DNA of 64,000 nt from Mucilaginibacter empetricola (lineage in GTDB: Bacteria; Bacteroidota; Bacteroidia; Sphingobacteriales; Sphingobacteriaceae): positions 1 through 64,000 of the forward strand of contig NZ_JANUBZ010000020.1 in the NCBI RefSeq assembly GCF_024808665.1. The letters are read 5' to 3'. Below the pieces are notes generated by a model. The model was not told where the DNA came from, ran no database searches, and was given only the letters and a program-made list of their open reading frames with translations. This document shows, one piece after another, positions 44,341 to 54,089 of the stretch (the stretch's first letter is position 1; each line of letters begins with the position of its first letter). A program made the translations under genes and the position numbers.

Positions 44341-46746
44341 ATGAAAAAAGTTTTTACAGCACTATTTATCACCTGTATATGTACGGGTGCTGTTGTTGCG
44401 CAGGATATTCAGAATAATCCGGGCAGCAACCATGGCAATAAATTTGAGCAGTTGGGTACTATTTTACCTACGCCAAATGAGCAGCGCACCGCCAGCGGCG
44501 CGCCGGGCGCCAAATACTGGCAACAACGTGCCGACTACGACATTAAATGTACGCTCGACGAAAAGAAACTGGAACTTAGCGGGGCAGAAACGGTAACTTA
44601 TTACAACAATTCGCCCGATGCGCTTGATTACATTTGGCTACAGTTGGATGAGAATCAACACAACAATTTAAACAATGCCAACTACCAAACCAGCACGGCT
44701 CTGCCAAAAGTGGCTAGCTCTACGCTGCTGGAGAGAGCCGAAGCATCAAAAGATGATAATGGTTATGGCGATAAAATTTTAAGCATTACAGATGCTTTAG
44801 GTAAGAGCCTGCCGTATGTAATTAACAAAACCATGATGCGTATTGATCTTCCTGCTGCTTTAAAGCCAGGTCAGCATATGGTGTTTAATATTAAATGGAG
44901 CTATAAAATATCCGACAGGCTTACACTGGGCGGTCGTGGTGGTTATGAATATTTTCCTGCCGATGGCAATTACCTGTTTACCATGACCCAATGGTACCCA
45001 CGCCTTTGCGTTTACAGCGATTTTCAGGGATGGCAGAACCACCAGTTTACAGGTCGCGGTGAATTTGCTTTAACCTTTGGTAACTTTAAGGTACAAATGA
45101 CTGTTCCTGCCGATCACGTGGTTGGCGGTACCGGCGAATGTGTTAACTATGCCGCCGTTTTAACCCCGGCACAGTTTGCCAGATACAATCAAGCCAGAAC
45201 ATCAAAAGTGCCTGTGGAGATTGTTACTTTAGATGAAGCCAAAAAAGCTGAGGCAAACCCAAGCAAAGCCACCAAAACTTATGTTTTTCAAGCCAATAAC
45301 GTGCGCGATTTTGCATGGGGATCATCCCGCAAATTCATTTGGGACGGTATGGGACAAAATGTTGACGGCAAGACCGTTATGTGTATGAGCTATTATGGTA
45401 AAGAGGCTTATGGTTTATACCGCAAATACTCAACCAGGTTGGTTGCACATACAGTAAAAACTTACTCAAGCTTTACTTTCCCTTACCCTTACCCGGTTGC
45501 ACAAAGTGTTGAGGCATCAAATGGTATGGAATACCCGATGATTTGTTTTAACTATGGCCGTACCGAAAAAGATGGAACCTATAGCGAAAGCACCAAGAAT
45601 GGTATGATAGGTGTAATTATTCACGAAGTGGGCCACAATTTCTTCCCGATGATTGTGAACAGCGATGAGCGCCAGTGGACATGGATGGATGAAGGACTAA
45701 ACTCATTTGTTGAGTATTTAACAGAAGAGCTTTGGGACAACAAATTCCCAAGCAAAAAAGGAGCTGCCTATACTATTGTTGATTACATGAAGCTGCCAAA
45801 AAATGAGTTGGAACCAATAATGACCAACTCTGAAGATATTGTTCGCTTTGGTCCGAATGCTTATACCAAGCCGGCTACCGCTTTAAATATTTTACGCGAA
45901 ACCATTATGGGCCGCCAATTATTTGACTATGCGTTTAAAGAATACGCCCGTCGCTGGGAGTTTAAACACCCAACTCCTGCTGATTTTTTCAGAACGATGG
46001 AAGATGCCAGCGGCGAAAACCTGGATTGGTTTTGGAGAGGCTGGTTTTACGGCACACAACCTTGCGATATCTCACTCGACTCGGTTAAAGTGGCTAAAGC
46101 TGATTTGAATGGTAATATACCTCCTCAGTTTGGTGGTGCACCTGCGTCAAATAATAAGGTTGCTGCTCCTATAGTTAACAGTTTTGATGATATATCAAAA
46201 GTGAGAAACCGCGAGGACAAGAAGATTAACTTTTATGTAGACAGGGATACCATTGTTCGCGACTTTTACTGGAAATATGACAGGGGCCTGGCCGCTGTTG
46301 ATAGCTCGAAGTTTAAGGATATGACAAAGGATAAAGCTCCTGTGCCACGTACCCCGGAAGCATTTACTGACGAGGAAAAAGCAAAATATGCCAATAAGTT
46401 TTTCTATGAACTTAACTTCAGCAACAAAGGCGGTTTGGTAATGCCAATAATTGTGCAGTTTACCTATGTTGATGGTACAAAGGAAGTTGATCGTATTCCA
46501 GCTCAGATATGGCGCCTGAATGAAAATCATGTTTCAAAATTCTATGTACAGGATAAAGAAGTAGCATCTATTTTAATTGACCCATATCGCGAAACAGCCG
46601 ATATCGACGAAACCAATAACTATTGGGGTAAATTGGCTGAGCCTTCAAAATTCCAGGTGTTTAAACAAAAAATAGGAGCCGGCGCGGCGCGTGGCCAATC
46701 AAGCGGTGTAAACCCTATGCAGGTATCAACCGGCAGCGGAAAATAA
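44341..46746 (+). CDS. M1 family metallopeptidase
   Basis: An 801-residue exported protein (signal peptide about 1-20). The gluzincin site is HEVGH (His428, Glu429, His432), with the third ligand Glu451 in WMDEGLNSF at the correct spacing of 18 residues between. The long C-terminal half after about residue 560 is not part of the catalytic domain and includes a segment similar to bacterial M1-associated regions of unknown function. It is an aminopeptidase-type periplasmic or outer-membrane enzyme. A hairpin terminator follows. Confidence 0.92.
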   Translation: MKKVFTALFITCICTGAVVAQDIQNNPGSNHGNKFEQLGTILPTPNEQRTASGAPGAKYWQQRADYDIKCTLDEKKLELSGAETVTYYNNSPDALDYIWLQLDENQHNNLNNANYQTSTALPKVASSTLLERAEASKDDNGYGDKILSITDALGKSLPYVINKTMMRIDLPAALKPGQHMVFNIKWSYKISDRLTLGGRGGYEYFPADGNYLFTMTQWYPRLCVYSDFQGWQNHQFTGRGEFALTFGNFKVQMTVPADHVVGGTGECVNYAAVLTPAQFARYNQARTSKVPVEIVTLDEAKKAEANPSKATKTYVFQANNVRDFAWGSSRKFIWDGMGQNVDGKTVMCMSYYGKEAYGLYRKYSTRLVAHTVKTYSSFTFPYPYPVAQSVEASNGMEYPMICFNYGRTEKDGTYSESTKNGMIGVIIHEVGHNFFPMIVNSDERQWTWMDEGLNSFVEYLTEELWDNKFPSKKGAAYTIVDYMKLPKNELEPIMTNSEDIVRFGPNAYTKPATALNILRETIMGRQLFDYAFKEYARRWEFKHPTPADFFRTMEDASGENLDWFWRGWFYGTQPCDISLDSVKVAKADLNGNIPPQFGGAPASNNKVAAPIVNSFDDISKVRNREDKKINFYVDRDTIVRDFYWKYDRGLAAVDSSKFKDMTKDKAPVPRTPEAFTDEEKAKYANKFFYELNFSNKGGLVMPIIVQFTYVDGTKEVDRIPAQIWRLNENHVSKFYVQDKEVASILIDPYRETADIDETNNYWGKLAEPSKFQVFKQKIGAGAARGQSSGVNPMQVSTGSGK

Positions 46747-46768
46747 ACCATTAGCCGCTAAATAATAT

Positions 46769-46807
46769 AACCCGCTAGTCACATTTAATGTGATTAGTGG
46801 GTTTTTT
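46769..46807 (+). terminator. intrinsic terminator of the M1 peptidase gene
   Basis: A 15-bp stem (46769-46783 with 46789-46803) with two G-U pairs and a 5-base loop, followed by a T-run. It lies 22 bp after the stop codon. Confidence 0.88.
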
Positions 46808-46832
46808 GTTTTTGATTGATAGATTTGTGGCT

Positions 46833-47702
46833 ATGAGTCAATCTGCATTGATAAAAGATATCCCTATACATCAACTAAATGACAGGGAAAAATCTGGGAT
46901 TGGAATAAAGTTTTTTAAAAAGGGTGATGTACCAAAAGAGGCAGAAACTTTGGGTGCGCATCGCGACGATCATTATATCTTTTTTTTGATGGAAGCAGGT
47001 ACTGCTTCTTTAATGATTGATTTTAATGAGATGTTTTTAACGCCGGCTTCTATTTATTACATTTTGCCCGGGCAGGTACATTACCGCATCAGAAACGCCG
47101 TTTCGGCCGGATGGTTTGTGGCTGTTGATCCCTTGCTGGTGCCATCAGCCTTTCGCGATGTATTTGAAGATCATCTTTTATTACAAAAACCGGTTATACT
47201 TAACGAGGAGCATTTTTGTCAATGTAAAAGACTATTATGTTTACTAGAAGAAAAGCATCGCGAAAGCGACGAAAACCCATTTTATAATGCAATTGTTCAT
47301 TCTTTACTAAAGTCTTTTTTAGGAATGGCCGCAAGTTATTTTAGTTGTACAAATCATACTATCTCCCGTCCATCGCGTCCTGCACAGCTATCGCAGGCAT
47401 TTAAAAAATTGCTTGTAAGCAATGTAAAGGAAATAAAAAGCCCATCGGAATACGCTGCCAGGTTAAATATTTCAGAATCCTATTTAAACGAGGCATTAAA
47501 AAAAATAACAGGTTTTACCGTTAGCTACTGGATAACGCAGGAAGTAATGATGGAAGCCAAGCGTTTATTGTACTATAGCAGCTTAACGGTAAAAGAGATT
47601 GCGCACGCGCTGGGCTATGAAGATCATGCCTATTTTTCGCGATTATTTAAAAGGGCAACCGGGGTAACTGCGTTGGAATTCAGGATGCATTACCATAAAT
47701 AG
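46833..47702 (+). CDS. AraC family transcriptional regulator
   Basis: About 289 residues from the ATG at 46833; the in-frame GTG at 46797 lies inside the terminator region of the previous gene and is unlikely. An N-terminal cupin-like sensing domain (about 25-110, with AHRDDHYIFFLMEAG and YYILPGQVHYRI) is followed by a C-terminal AraC helix-turn-helix pair (about 190-288; ARLNISESYLNEALKKITG, then VKEIAHALGYEDHAYFSRLFKRATG). It lies 72 bp upstream of a siderophore-interacting protein gene, its probable target. Confidence 0.9.
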   Translation: MSQSALIKDIPIHQLNDREKSGIGIKFFKKGDVPKEAETLGAHRDDHYIFFLMEAGTASLMIDFNEMFLTPASIYYILPGQVHYRIRNAVSAGWFVAVDPLLVPSAFRDVFEDHLLLQKPVILNEEHFCQCKRLLCLLEEKHRESDENPFYNAIVHSLLKSFLGMAASYFSCTNHTISRPSRPAQLSQAFKKLLVSNVKEIKSPSEYAARLNISESYLNEALKKITGFTVSYWITQEVMMEAKRLLYYSSLTVKEIAHALGYEDHAYFSRLFKRATGVTALEFRMHYHK

Positions 47703-47774
47703 TCCTATCATTACCCCAAACAAGCCATTGTTGCAGTAGGGGATCCGCCGTTTCTTTGTGATATAAAAAATCAT

Positions 47775-48485
47775 ATGGAAGCATTTACATTAGAGAGAAT
47801 TAAAAAAAGAGCAGGTGCGCTTTTTGAACCCGCACTGCAAACTGGTCGCGTTTTGGAGGTGCGCCACTGGGAACCGTCAACTTTTATGGAGGTTGATTTG
47901 CACTTGCCGCAGGCTGACATGTCTGCATGGACGGAGATACCTTATATCAAATTTAAAGTTGCCGATCTAACTTTTCGCGACTATACCCCTTCAGGATGGG
48001 ATGCTGAAACGCATACTTGTACCTTGTTTATTGATGTGGCACACAATGGCCCGGGCTGCAAATGGGCTTCGCAACTCAAAAAAAGTGATATAGTGTCTTA
48101 CTACAAAATAAAATCGACCCAGCACGCACCCGAGGAAACACCTGCGGTAATTGGCTTGGGCGATGAAAGTAGCATTGGACATTTATTAGCGCTGCAACAA
48201 ATGGTTGTACCTGCCACCCGTTTTTCGGGCGCTGTGTTGATACATAATGCCAGTCACCGCGATCAGTTTAATGAGTATTTCAGATCGCCGTTAACACCCA
48301 TCCCGGTACAGGATGCCTATGGGCATAATAGCCTGATGCAATGGATTATTGAACAGCAATATACGTTAGACAATACTGTATTTTATATTACCGGCAACCA
48401 AACCATGGTAATACAGCTGCGCAAGCTGCTAAAAATGCAGGGATACCACTCCACACAGGTAAAAGCACAAAGTTTTTGGAAATAG
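47775..48485 (+). CDS. siderophore-interacting protein (FAD-binding SIP family)
   Basis: A 236-residue protein. The FAD-binding segment RDYTPSGWD lies near residue 72 and the NAD(P)H-region segment VIGLGDESSIG near 131, with HNGPGCKWASQL near 95. This is the ViuB/SIP layout, in which flavin is used to reduce ferric siderophores in the cytoplasm. The adjacent AraC gene is the likely regulator, possibly responding to iron-siderophore complexes. No siderophore receptor is encoded in this window. Confidence 0.85.
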   Translation: MEAFTLERIKKRAGALFEPALQTGRVLEVRHWEPSTFMEVDLHLPQADMSAWTEIPYIKFKVADLTFRDYTPSGWDAETHTCTLFIDVAHNGPGCKWASQLKKSDIVSYYKIKSTQHAPEETPAVIGLGDESSIGHLLALQQMVVPATRFSGAVLIHNASHRDQFNEYFRSPLTPIPVQDAYGHNSLMQWIIEQQYTLDNTVFYITGNQTMVIQLRKLLKMQGYHSTQVKAQSFWK

Positions 48486-48493
48486 CCTTGTGC

Positions 48494-50311
48494 TTAAGCC
48501 ATAAAACCAGGGTCTTTCTTAAATTGACGCCAGTCATCCAGCAGTCTTTGTTTCAGCGCTTGTAAAACGGCATCGTTTTTCCATTTATCGTCCAATAGCT
48601 CCAGCCGGTAAATGCGTTTGAGCAGGTTATAACACATGGTAAATTGTCCGCAGGCAATAACGGCATCGCGTGCGGTTTGTTTACCGGGCTCAAACCACAA
48701 AGTAGTACCCACGGCAGTTGCGGCTGTAGCCATTTGCTGCATTACCAAACTTGGCGATAAATCGGCAGCTACTTCGCCGTGCCACCATTTGGCATCTTTA
48801 ATTTTCAAGTTGGCCACACGGGTAGCATCATGCTGATCAGAAAACTCATAGATGTAGTTAGATAGTACCCTGTTTTTGTAGGCAGGCATGTTGTAAAATT
48901 CGCTGTAGTATTGCCTTCTTATTTGCGCCAAAAAAACTTTAGCAGTAACCAGCATAATTGAATCCATGCGGGTTGCCAGCATTTGCTGTAAGTTGTTAAA
49001 AGGCGTTTTAAAGAAAAAGCCAATAACCTTTACAATAGATTGCCCGAGCTGACTTTTTAAACCTGCCATTGTTTTGTTAAACGAAATAATGACGAGGATA
49101 TAGATAAGCGTATAAATGCCCGATGTTAAAAGGAAAAGCAGACCCAGGCGCCGCCATACATGATCGGTTAAACAAACCAGCAACAAGCTGATAACAAATA
49201 AAATTGCGCCAATAGGCATTAGTTTTTTAAACTTATCGATACTTAAATTGCGCCACCAGGCATTTTGCTTTGGCGGTGTTTTGTAGGCATCCATAAAATA
49301 ACTGCCCACGTCGCACACCATCATCAAATCGAATGGTTTTTTGGTTGGATGATCGGCGCGGTAGTTATCTTCCATCATCATACTATAGATACCCTGGTTA
49401 TCTACAACACCACCGTCTACCATGCAAAATGGTTCATCAACCACATCTGGTAAGTTTAATGGATTGTTGTTTTTATAGTTGATGGCCTTCAGCATTTTAT
49501 TTGCATCGGTTAGACCAGGGTGGATGTAGTCATTGGGATAAATCATCGGCTCAAAACCACCAGGGAAACAGGAGGAAGTGGCGGCCAGATCACCAAGCTT
49601 TAGTTTACGCGCAACACTGGCATCGTTAAAATTAAGGTAATAATTACCCAAGGTGCGGATGCTGGTTGGGTCGCCATTGGTTTGGAAACGGAATGATATG
49701 CCGTTGTTTAATTCGGTAGTGTTAAAACAAACCGTTTCTAAATGAGGATTTTCTTTACGATCGAAATAAACATCAAACAAACTCTTATCCGGGTTGGTTG
49801 GATCATTAAACAATAACTTATCATAAGCCTTGGCGAAGGAGTTGATGAGGTTATGTGTTTTTTGTACCTTTTCGGTAACCATTTTTCCATTAACGTTCAC
49901 TTTGCGTTCACCAACTTCATCCCATCTTTTTGGATCATTTAAAATTTCGCAAACCTCTTCCAGCAAGCCCTCGCCATCCATAAAGTTTTTCATTTTCTGA
50001 AAAAAAACATCAAAAACAAAACCCGGTTTAAACAGGCAAGAAGTATAATAGGAATTGGTTAATGTACCACCCGATGTTGAAGTAATAAACGTTACGTGTT
50101 TAAGCAGTGTGTCGCCCTCGTGGTTTAACCATGCACGGTTAAGGTACGAAATACTACCCAGGCCAAATGCCGCTGCCCGGTAACCACCGCCCGATATACC
50201 CATTGCCATATTGCCAAAGGGGCTTTCGGGCATCAGCGTTTTAAACTCGCGGCGGGTGTCCTGCGCTGACGCAGGAAGATTGGGGGGGCTTAAGGTATTA
50301 ATAACTGACAT
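48494..50311 (-). CDS. patatin-like phospholipase with internal membrane segment
   Basis: A 605-residue protein. The oxyanion motif is GISGGGYRAAAFGLG (residues 38-52) and the nucleophile region is TSTSGGT with Ser80. The first Gly of the usual GxSxG is replaced by Ser or Thr, and VDGGVVDNQG (near 300) supplies the catalytic Asp. Two membrane helices lie after the catalytic domain (about 365-410), then a helical C-terminal part. This arrangement suggests a membrane-bound lipase or phospholipase. It is divergent from an alpha/beta hydrolase. Confidence 0.87.
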   Translation of the reverse strand: MSVINTLSPPNLPASAQDTRREFKTLMPESPFGNMAMGISGGGYRAAAFGLGSISYLNRAWLNHEGDTLLKHVTFITSTSGGTLTNSYYTSCLFKPGFVFDVFFQKMKNFMDGEGLLEEVCEILNDPKRWDEVGERKVNVNGKMVTEKVQKTHNLINSFAKAYDKLLFNDPTNPDKSLFDVYFDRKENPHLETVCFNTTELNNGISFRFQTNGDPTSIRTLGNYYLNFNDASVARKLKLGDLAATSSCFPGGFEPMIYPNDYIHPGLTDANKMLKAINYKNNNPLNLPDVVDEPFCMVDGGVVDNQGIYSMMMEDNYRADHPTKKPFDLMMVCDVGSYFMDAYKTPPKQNAWWRNLSIDKFKKLMPIGAILFVISLLLVCLTDHVWRRLGLLFLLTSGIYTLIYILVIISFNKTMAGLKSQLGQSIVKVIGFFFKTPFNNLQQMLATRMDSIMLVTAKVFLAQIRRQYYSEFYNMPAYKNRVLSNYIYEFSDQHDATRVANLKIKDAKWWHGEVAADLSPSLVMQQMATAATAVGTTLWFEPGKQTARDAVIACGQFTMCYNLLKRIYRLELLDDKWKNDAVLQALKQRLLDDWRQFKKDPGFMA

Positions 50312-50383
50312 GACGTTAATGCGGTTAGGTGAAAGAGGTTAATTAGGTTTGGATAAAATTAAAGAATATTTTATAAGAAAATT

Positions 50384-50408
50384 AACGTAGAAATACGGTA
50401 TTTGCGTT
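50384..50408. promoter_or_regulatory. imperfect palindrome between divergent lipase-like genes
   Basis: AACG-N3-AAATAC and GTATTT-G-CGTT are near-perfect inverted halves around a single G at 50397. It is central in the 171-bp divergent gap and could be a shared operator. Low certainty. Confidence 0.35.
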
Positions 50409-50482
50409 TTGATTTTACTATTAAAATTATTTAACCATTTGGTTTTTAATATTTTAATCGTAATTTTCTTAAAAAAAGCTAT

Positions 50483-51550
50483 ATGAAGTATTATATAGTT
50501 ACTAACCGAAACATTATCACCGTAAATGGAACCGAACAGATAGACACTACTAACGACGGTGTTTGTACCGATAACCTACGGTTTGCCACTTTTGATAGCG
50601 CAGAAACTGACGCTACAAAGTATGTTTTAATACCCGACAAAGACAACGCGGTTGCAGGATCGAATAAGCCCACAGGACAGTATTACTTTAATGCAGCAGA
50701 ACCTGTTAAAACAGGCAGCGAGAAGTTTTTTGGCGATTTGGCTGGTGATATGGCTGCTGATACCGGCGGCGATTTACTGGTGTTTATTCATGGGTTTAAT
50801 GTGGATTGGGCCGGTGGCATTGATGATTTACGGGCTGTTGAAAATTGTTTTGCGGCAAATGGTTCTCCTGTAAAACATCTTTTACTGTTTTCGTGGCCAT
50901 CATGTGCGTCGCTGTTGCGTTATAAATCTGATTTTCAGGATGCCACAACGGCCGGTATTACATTGGGCCGTTGCTTTCAGTTATTTAGCGAATTTTTAAC
51001 AGAGGCCTTTGGCGGACAACAAGCGCAGCTAACGGCTTGCGGTAATAAAATTCATTTGCTTTGCCACTCCATGGGTAATCACGTGTTGCAAAATATGTAT
51101 GGTAAAATAACTGCCGACGGCAACAAGTACCACAATGTGTTTGAAGAAATTATACTGGCTGCTGCTGATGTAGACAATAACCTTTTTGAGAGCGGACTTA
51201 CTTTTAACAGTTTAAATAATTTATGCCGCCGCATACATGTTTACTGCAACCGGAATGACCTGGCGCTAAAATTCTCGGCCAAATACGAAAATCCTATGAA
51301 ACGGCTGGGTAGCGATGGCCCTGCTAATATGAATCTGGTGCCAAGCCATGTTTACGTAATTGACTGTACCGATGCCGCTTTTAAATACGACCCGAGCCTG
51401 CAAAGCAGGATAATACAGCACAGTTATTTTACCGATGTGCCCGAAGTAAGCAGAGATATTTACACCGTTTTATTGGGTACTGCCGATGAACACATTACTA
51501 ACCGTACTGCTGTTAGTGATATCAAATACCGTTTAAACCTAAGTTATTGA
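50483..51550 (+). CDS. alpha/beta hydrolase (DUF900-like)
   Basis: A 355-residue protein. Strand-plus-oxyanion motif LLVFIHGFNVDW lies near residue 93, and the nucleophile elbow LLCHSMGNH has Ser196. These features fit the DUF900-type alpha/beta hydrolases. It has no signal peptide. It faces the patatin-like gene divergently and overlaps the GH89 gene by 7 bp at the 3' end. Substrate unknown; lipid or ester hydrolysis is plausible. Confidence 0.83.
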   Translation: MKYYIVTNRNIITVNGTEQIDTTNDGVCTDNLRFATFDSAETDATKYVLIPDKDNAVAGSNKPTGQYYFNAAEPVKTGSEKFFGDLAGDMAADTGGDLLVFIHGFNVDWAGGIDDLRAVENCFAANGSPVKHLLLFSWPSCASLLRYKSDFQDATTAGITLGRCFQLFSEFLTEAFGGQQAQLTACGNKIHLLCHSMGNHVLQNMYGKITADGNKYHNVFEEIILAAADVDNNLFESGLTFNSLNNLCRRIHVYCNRNDLALKFSAKYENPMKRLGSDGPANMNLVPSHVYVIDCTDAAFKYDPSLQSRIIQHSYFTDVPEVSRDIYTVLLGTADEHITNRTAVSDIKYRLNLSY

Positions 51551-53730
51551 ACCTTGCTGTTGTATTTGTTAAACAGGTTTTTTGCCACATCAACAGCATT
51601 GCCGGTAACAGTATCAGCATATTTATTGTGATTGTTTACCCATTGCCATTCCCAATTTTTTACTTTGTTTTCGAACGTGGTGCCATCAAACGGACTGTTG
51701 TTGAGTATTGACTGATTTAATGCAGCAAAAAACATTTCCCAACGGGGTTTGTAAAAACCTTTTATCAGGCCGTTCCACTGGCGGTTGGAGTATTCATGCA
51801 GTGGGTTGCCTCTGCCGCCCCAAAGCGTGATTAAATCGCGGGCGTTAAATTCATACAGGTCACTTTCTTGCGGCGTGATGCCATTTGCACGGGCATCGCT
51901 GATCCATTTGCCCAATAAAAAATCCTGACGGGTGCCCAACAATTGGTCCATATCATCCATTAGTCGTAAAAAATCTGTGCTGTATTGCTTAAAAGCTATG
52001 GTGTCTTTTGAATTATAGGCCCGGATAATTTTAGGCTGAAGCGTATTAGCATAATTAGCCAGTACCTGGCGGGTAACATCAACCACATCATATTGGAAAC
52101 CGTCACTTTCCTTTAAATCATCAGCTGCGGCAATAAACAGACTCCAGGCTTGAGCCAGTTTTTTGGGATCATAGTTCATCGTGGTATCAACCCGCCAATC
52201 ACTGCCGGCACTTAATGATGGCCTGCCGCAAATAATAGAACAAGGGCCACCACGATGCGGAGTAGTACCATAAACACTGTTTAACAATAATCCCCAGGCA
52301 TCATTAATCTGGGTGTTGCTTTTGCCGTATCTCCTTTCGGCATAATCTTTTAGCCAGTCTTTGGTATCTATAGCATTATTGCGCCAAACGTTGCTCAGCA
52401 TCAACTCATATAAGGCTGGGTTTTGTTCAATGGCTTCGGGAGTAAGACCAATGCCCACCATATTTTTTGAGCTATTTAAGGCCTTTAATGGCTCATTGGT
52501 TACCAATGCCATGCGCCCATCCATACTCACATTGCCACCAAAATTTTGCAGCATGTTCCATATCCAGGGTTTGCCATAGTAAGCATCAGTTTGGGTATAA
52601 ACGGGATGCTCTTCTGTGTATAGATCGAGTACTATCAGTTGATTGTTGGGTACGGCATTCAGTAAGGCTTTAATTTGTTTTTCGTGCCAAAAATCGCTGG
52701 CATTATAAAACAACCAGCCCTGCATCACCCAAACCGCTTTAGGATCAGCGGCAGTCATTGATTGAAATATTTTTTTGCTTACGCCGCTTAAAAAGGTTGA
52801 ATCATTAGTTGGCGGTGTATTTTCGTTAAAGGTATCGGATGAGTAGAGGTGATCTGTTCCGTATTCCTTTGTCTGTGCTTCAATAAATTTTTTGCCTATT
52901 TGGGCAAACATAGGGTCTGATGGATCGAGCAGGTAAACATCATTAAAGCCCTGGCCCCAGTTGGTTTTTTTAAGTTTAGCATCGGGAAATTTATCTTTAA
53001 ATGATGGCGGCACATGCCCCGTAAATGCCGGTAAAACAGGTGTCATACCCAAGGCGCGCTCCCGTTGCAGTATCATTTTTTGCAAATCTTTATGACTGTC
53101 AATCCAATGTTGTGGCAGCGGGCCGCCCCAGCCATCCAGGTTACCCATCCATAGCCATGAGAAATAAGCCGGTCCGCTGAAAAAGCTATCCAGATCAGCA
53201 TTGGTAAATCCCATTTTTTGGTAAACATCGCGCCAAATAGCTTCTTCGCCGGTAAGTGCAAGCGGCATATTGATGCCGTTAAGAGCCATCCAGTCTATCT
53301 CTTTTTGCCAGCGATCCCATCCCCACCAGGCCATGCTGTAATTAAAGGTGCAGTAGTTAAGGTAATAACGATAGTTGTATGGCGTAGTATGACGAACTTT
53401 TTCTTTTATTACAGGCAGCGTAGCAGGCAGGTGCATGTTATTGCCATTCCAGCCAAAATCATTATGGCACCAATTTTTTAAATAATAGCCCAATGCTGAT
53501 GCAACTGACAATGCCTTGTTACCGCTGAGAATAATTTTACCGTTTTTGCTTTCCAGCTCAAAAACATCTTTGCCATTTTCAGCCGGAATTTCATTTACTA
53601 CAAATTGATCGGCCATAGTAGGCACAACACGTTTAATTAATGCTTCAGCAGCTTGCTTATCTAATTGGGCAAACGCAGTAAAGCGAAACAATAAAAAAAC
53701 AAAAAGCAGTAAAAGTTTTATGGGCTTCAT
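51544..53730 (-). CDS. alpha-N-acetylglucosaminidase (GH89)
   Basis: A 728-residue exported enzyme (signal peptide about 1-21, ending FAQ). The family elements NYRYYLNYCTFNYSMAWWGW (about residues 118-137), the region DWMALNGINMPLALTGEEAIW (about 147-167) with a Glu, and YSSDTFNENTPP (near 300) match NAGLU-type GH89 enzymes. It should release terminal alpha-linked GlcNAc from glycans such as mucin or heparan sulfate. There is no SusCD system beside it. Confidence 0.92.
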   Translation of the reverse strand: MKPIKLLLLFVFLLFRFTAFAQLDKQAAEALIKRVVPTMADQFVVNEIPAENGKDVFELESKNGKIILSGNKALSVASALGYYLKNWCHNDFGWNGNNMHLPATLPVIKEKVRHTTPYNYRYYLNYCTFNYSMAWWGWDRWQKEIDWMALNGINMPLALTGEEAIWRDVYQKMGFTNADLDSFFSGPAYFSWLWMGNLDGWGGPLPQHWIDSHKDLQKMILQRERALGMTPVLPAFTGHVPPSFKDKFPDAKLKKTNWGQGFNDVYLLDPSDPMFAQIGKKFIEAQTKEYGTDHLYSSDTFNENTPPTNDSTFLSGVSKKIFQSMTAADPKAVWVMQGWLFYNASDFWHEKQIKALLNAVPNNQLIVLDLYTEEHPVYTQTDAYYGKPWIWNMLQNFGGNVSMDGRMALVTNEPLKALNSSKNMVGIGLTPEAIEQNPALYELMLSNVWRNNAIDTKDWLKDYAERRYGKSNTQINDAWGLLLNSVYGTTPHRGGPCSIICGRPSLSAGSDWRVDTTMNYDPKKLAQAWSLFIAAADDLKESDGFQYDVVDVTRQVLANYANTLQPKIIRAYNSKDTIAFKQYSTDFLRLMDDMDQLLGTRQDFLLGKWISDARANGITPQESDLYEFNARDLITLWGGRGNPLHEYSNRQWNGLIKGFYKPRWEMFFAALNQSILNNSPFDGTTFENKVKNWEWQWVNNHNKYADTVTGNAVDVAKNLFNKYNSKVQ

Positions 53731-53829
53731 AGTATCCGGTTTATTGTAGAATTGGTGTAATAGGTAATAATTGATTTTATAAACTTATAAAATTCCTGCA
53801 ACACCTGCAATCCTTAAAACCCGAACTGT

Positions 53830-54000
53830 TTATAAGCCCTTAGTTTTCCAATACATATAAGCAATAGCAACCACCACCATTATGCCTAATATAATGAGGC
53901 CGGTTTTGCCATTGCGCTTGTCCTGGCGCATTAACCACACTAAAAATATGACGAAGGGTATTACGAAAATCGCATAAAAAATAAGAGAGGGAAAATTCAT
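53830..54000 (-). CDS. 56-residue membrane protein
   Basis: An ATG at 54000 opens 56 codons to a TAA at 53830. The product has two hydrophobic segments (about 5-23 and 35-50: PSLIFYAIFVIPFVIFLVWL and TGLIILGIMVVVAIAYMYW) joined by a charged loop RQDKRNGK. It sits between GH89 and tsaD on the same strand. The two-helix layout with a polar loop is more gene-like than chance; no family recognised. Confidence 0.6.
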   Translation of the reverse strand: MNFPSLIFYAIFVIPFVIFLVWLMRQDKRNGKTGLIILGIMVVVAIAYMYWKTKGL

Positions 54001-54089
54001 TTTAGTTCATGGTTAATAGTTCATTGTTCATAGTTTGCTCGCGATAGTTTGGCATCTGTTTTAAAACAACCATAACTGGCAGTTAGGAG

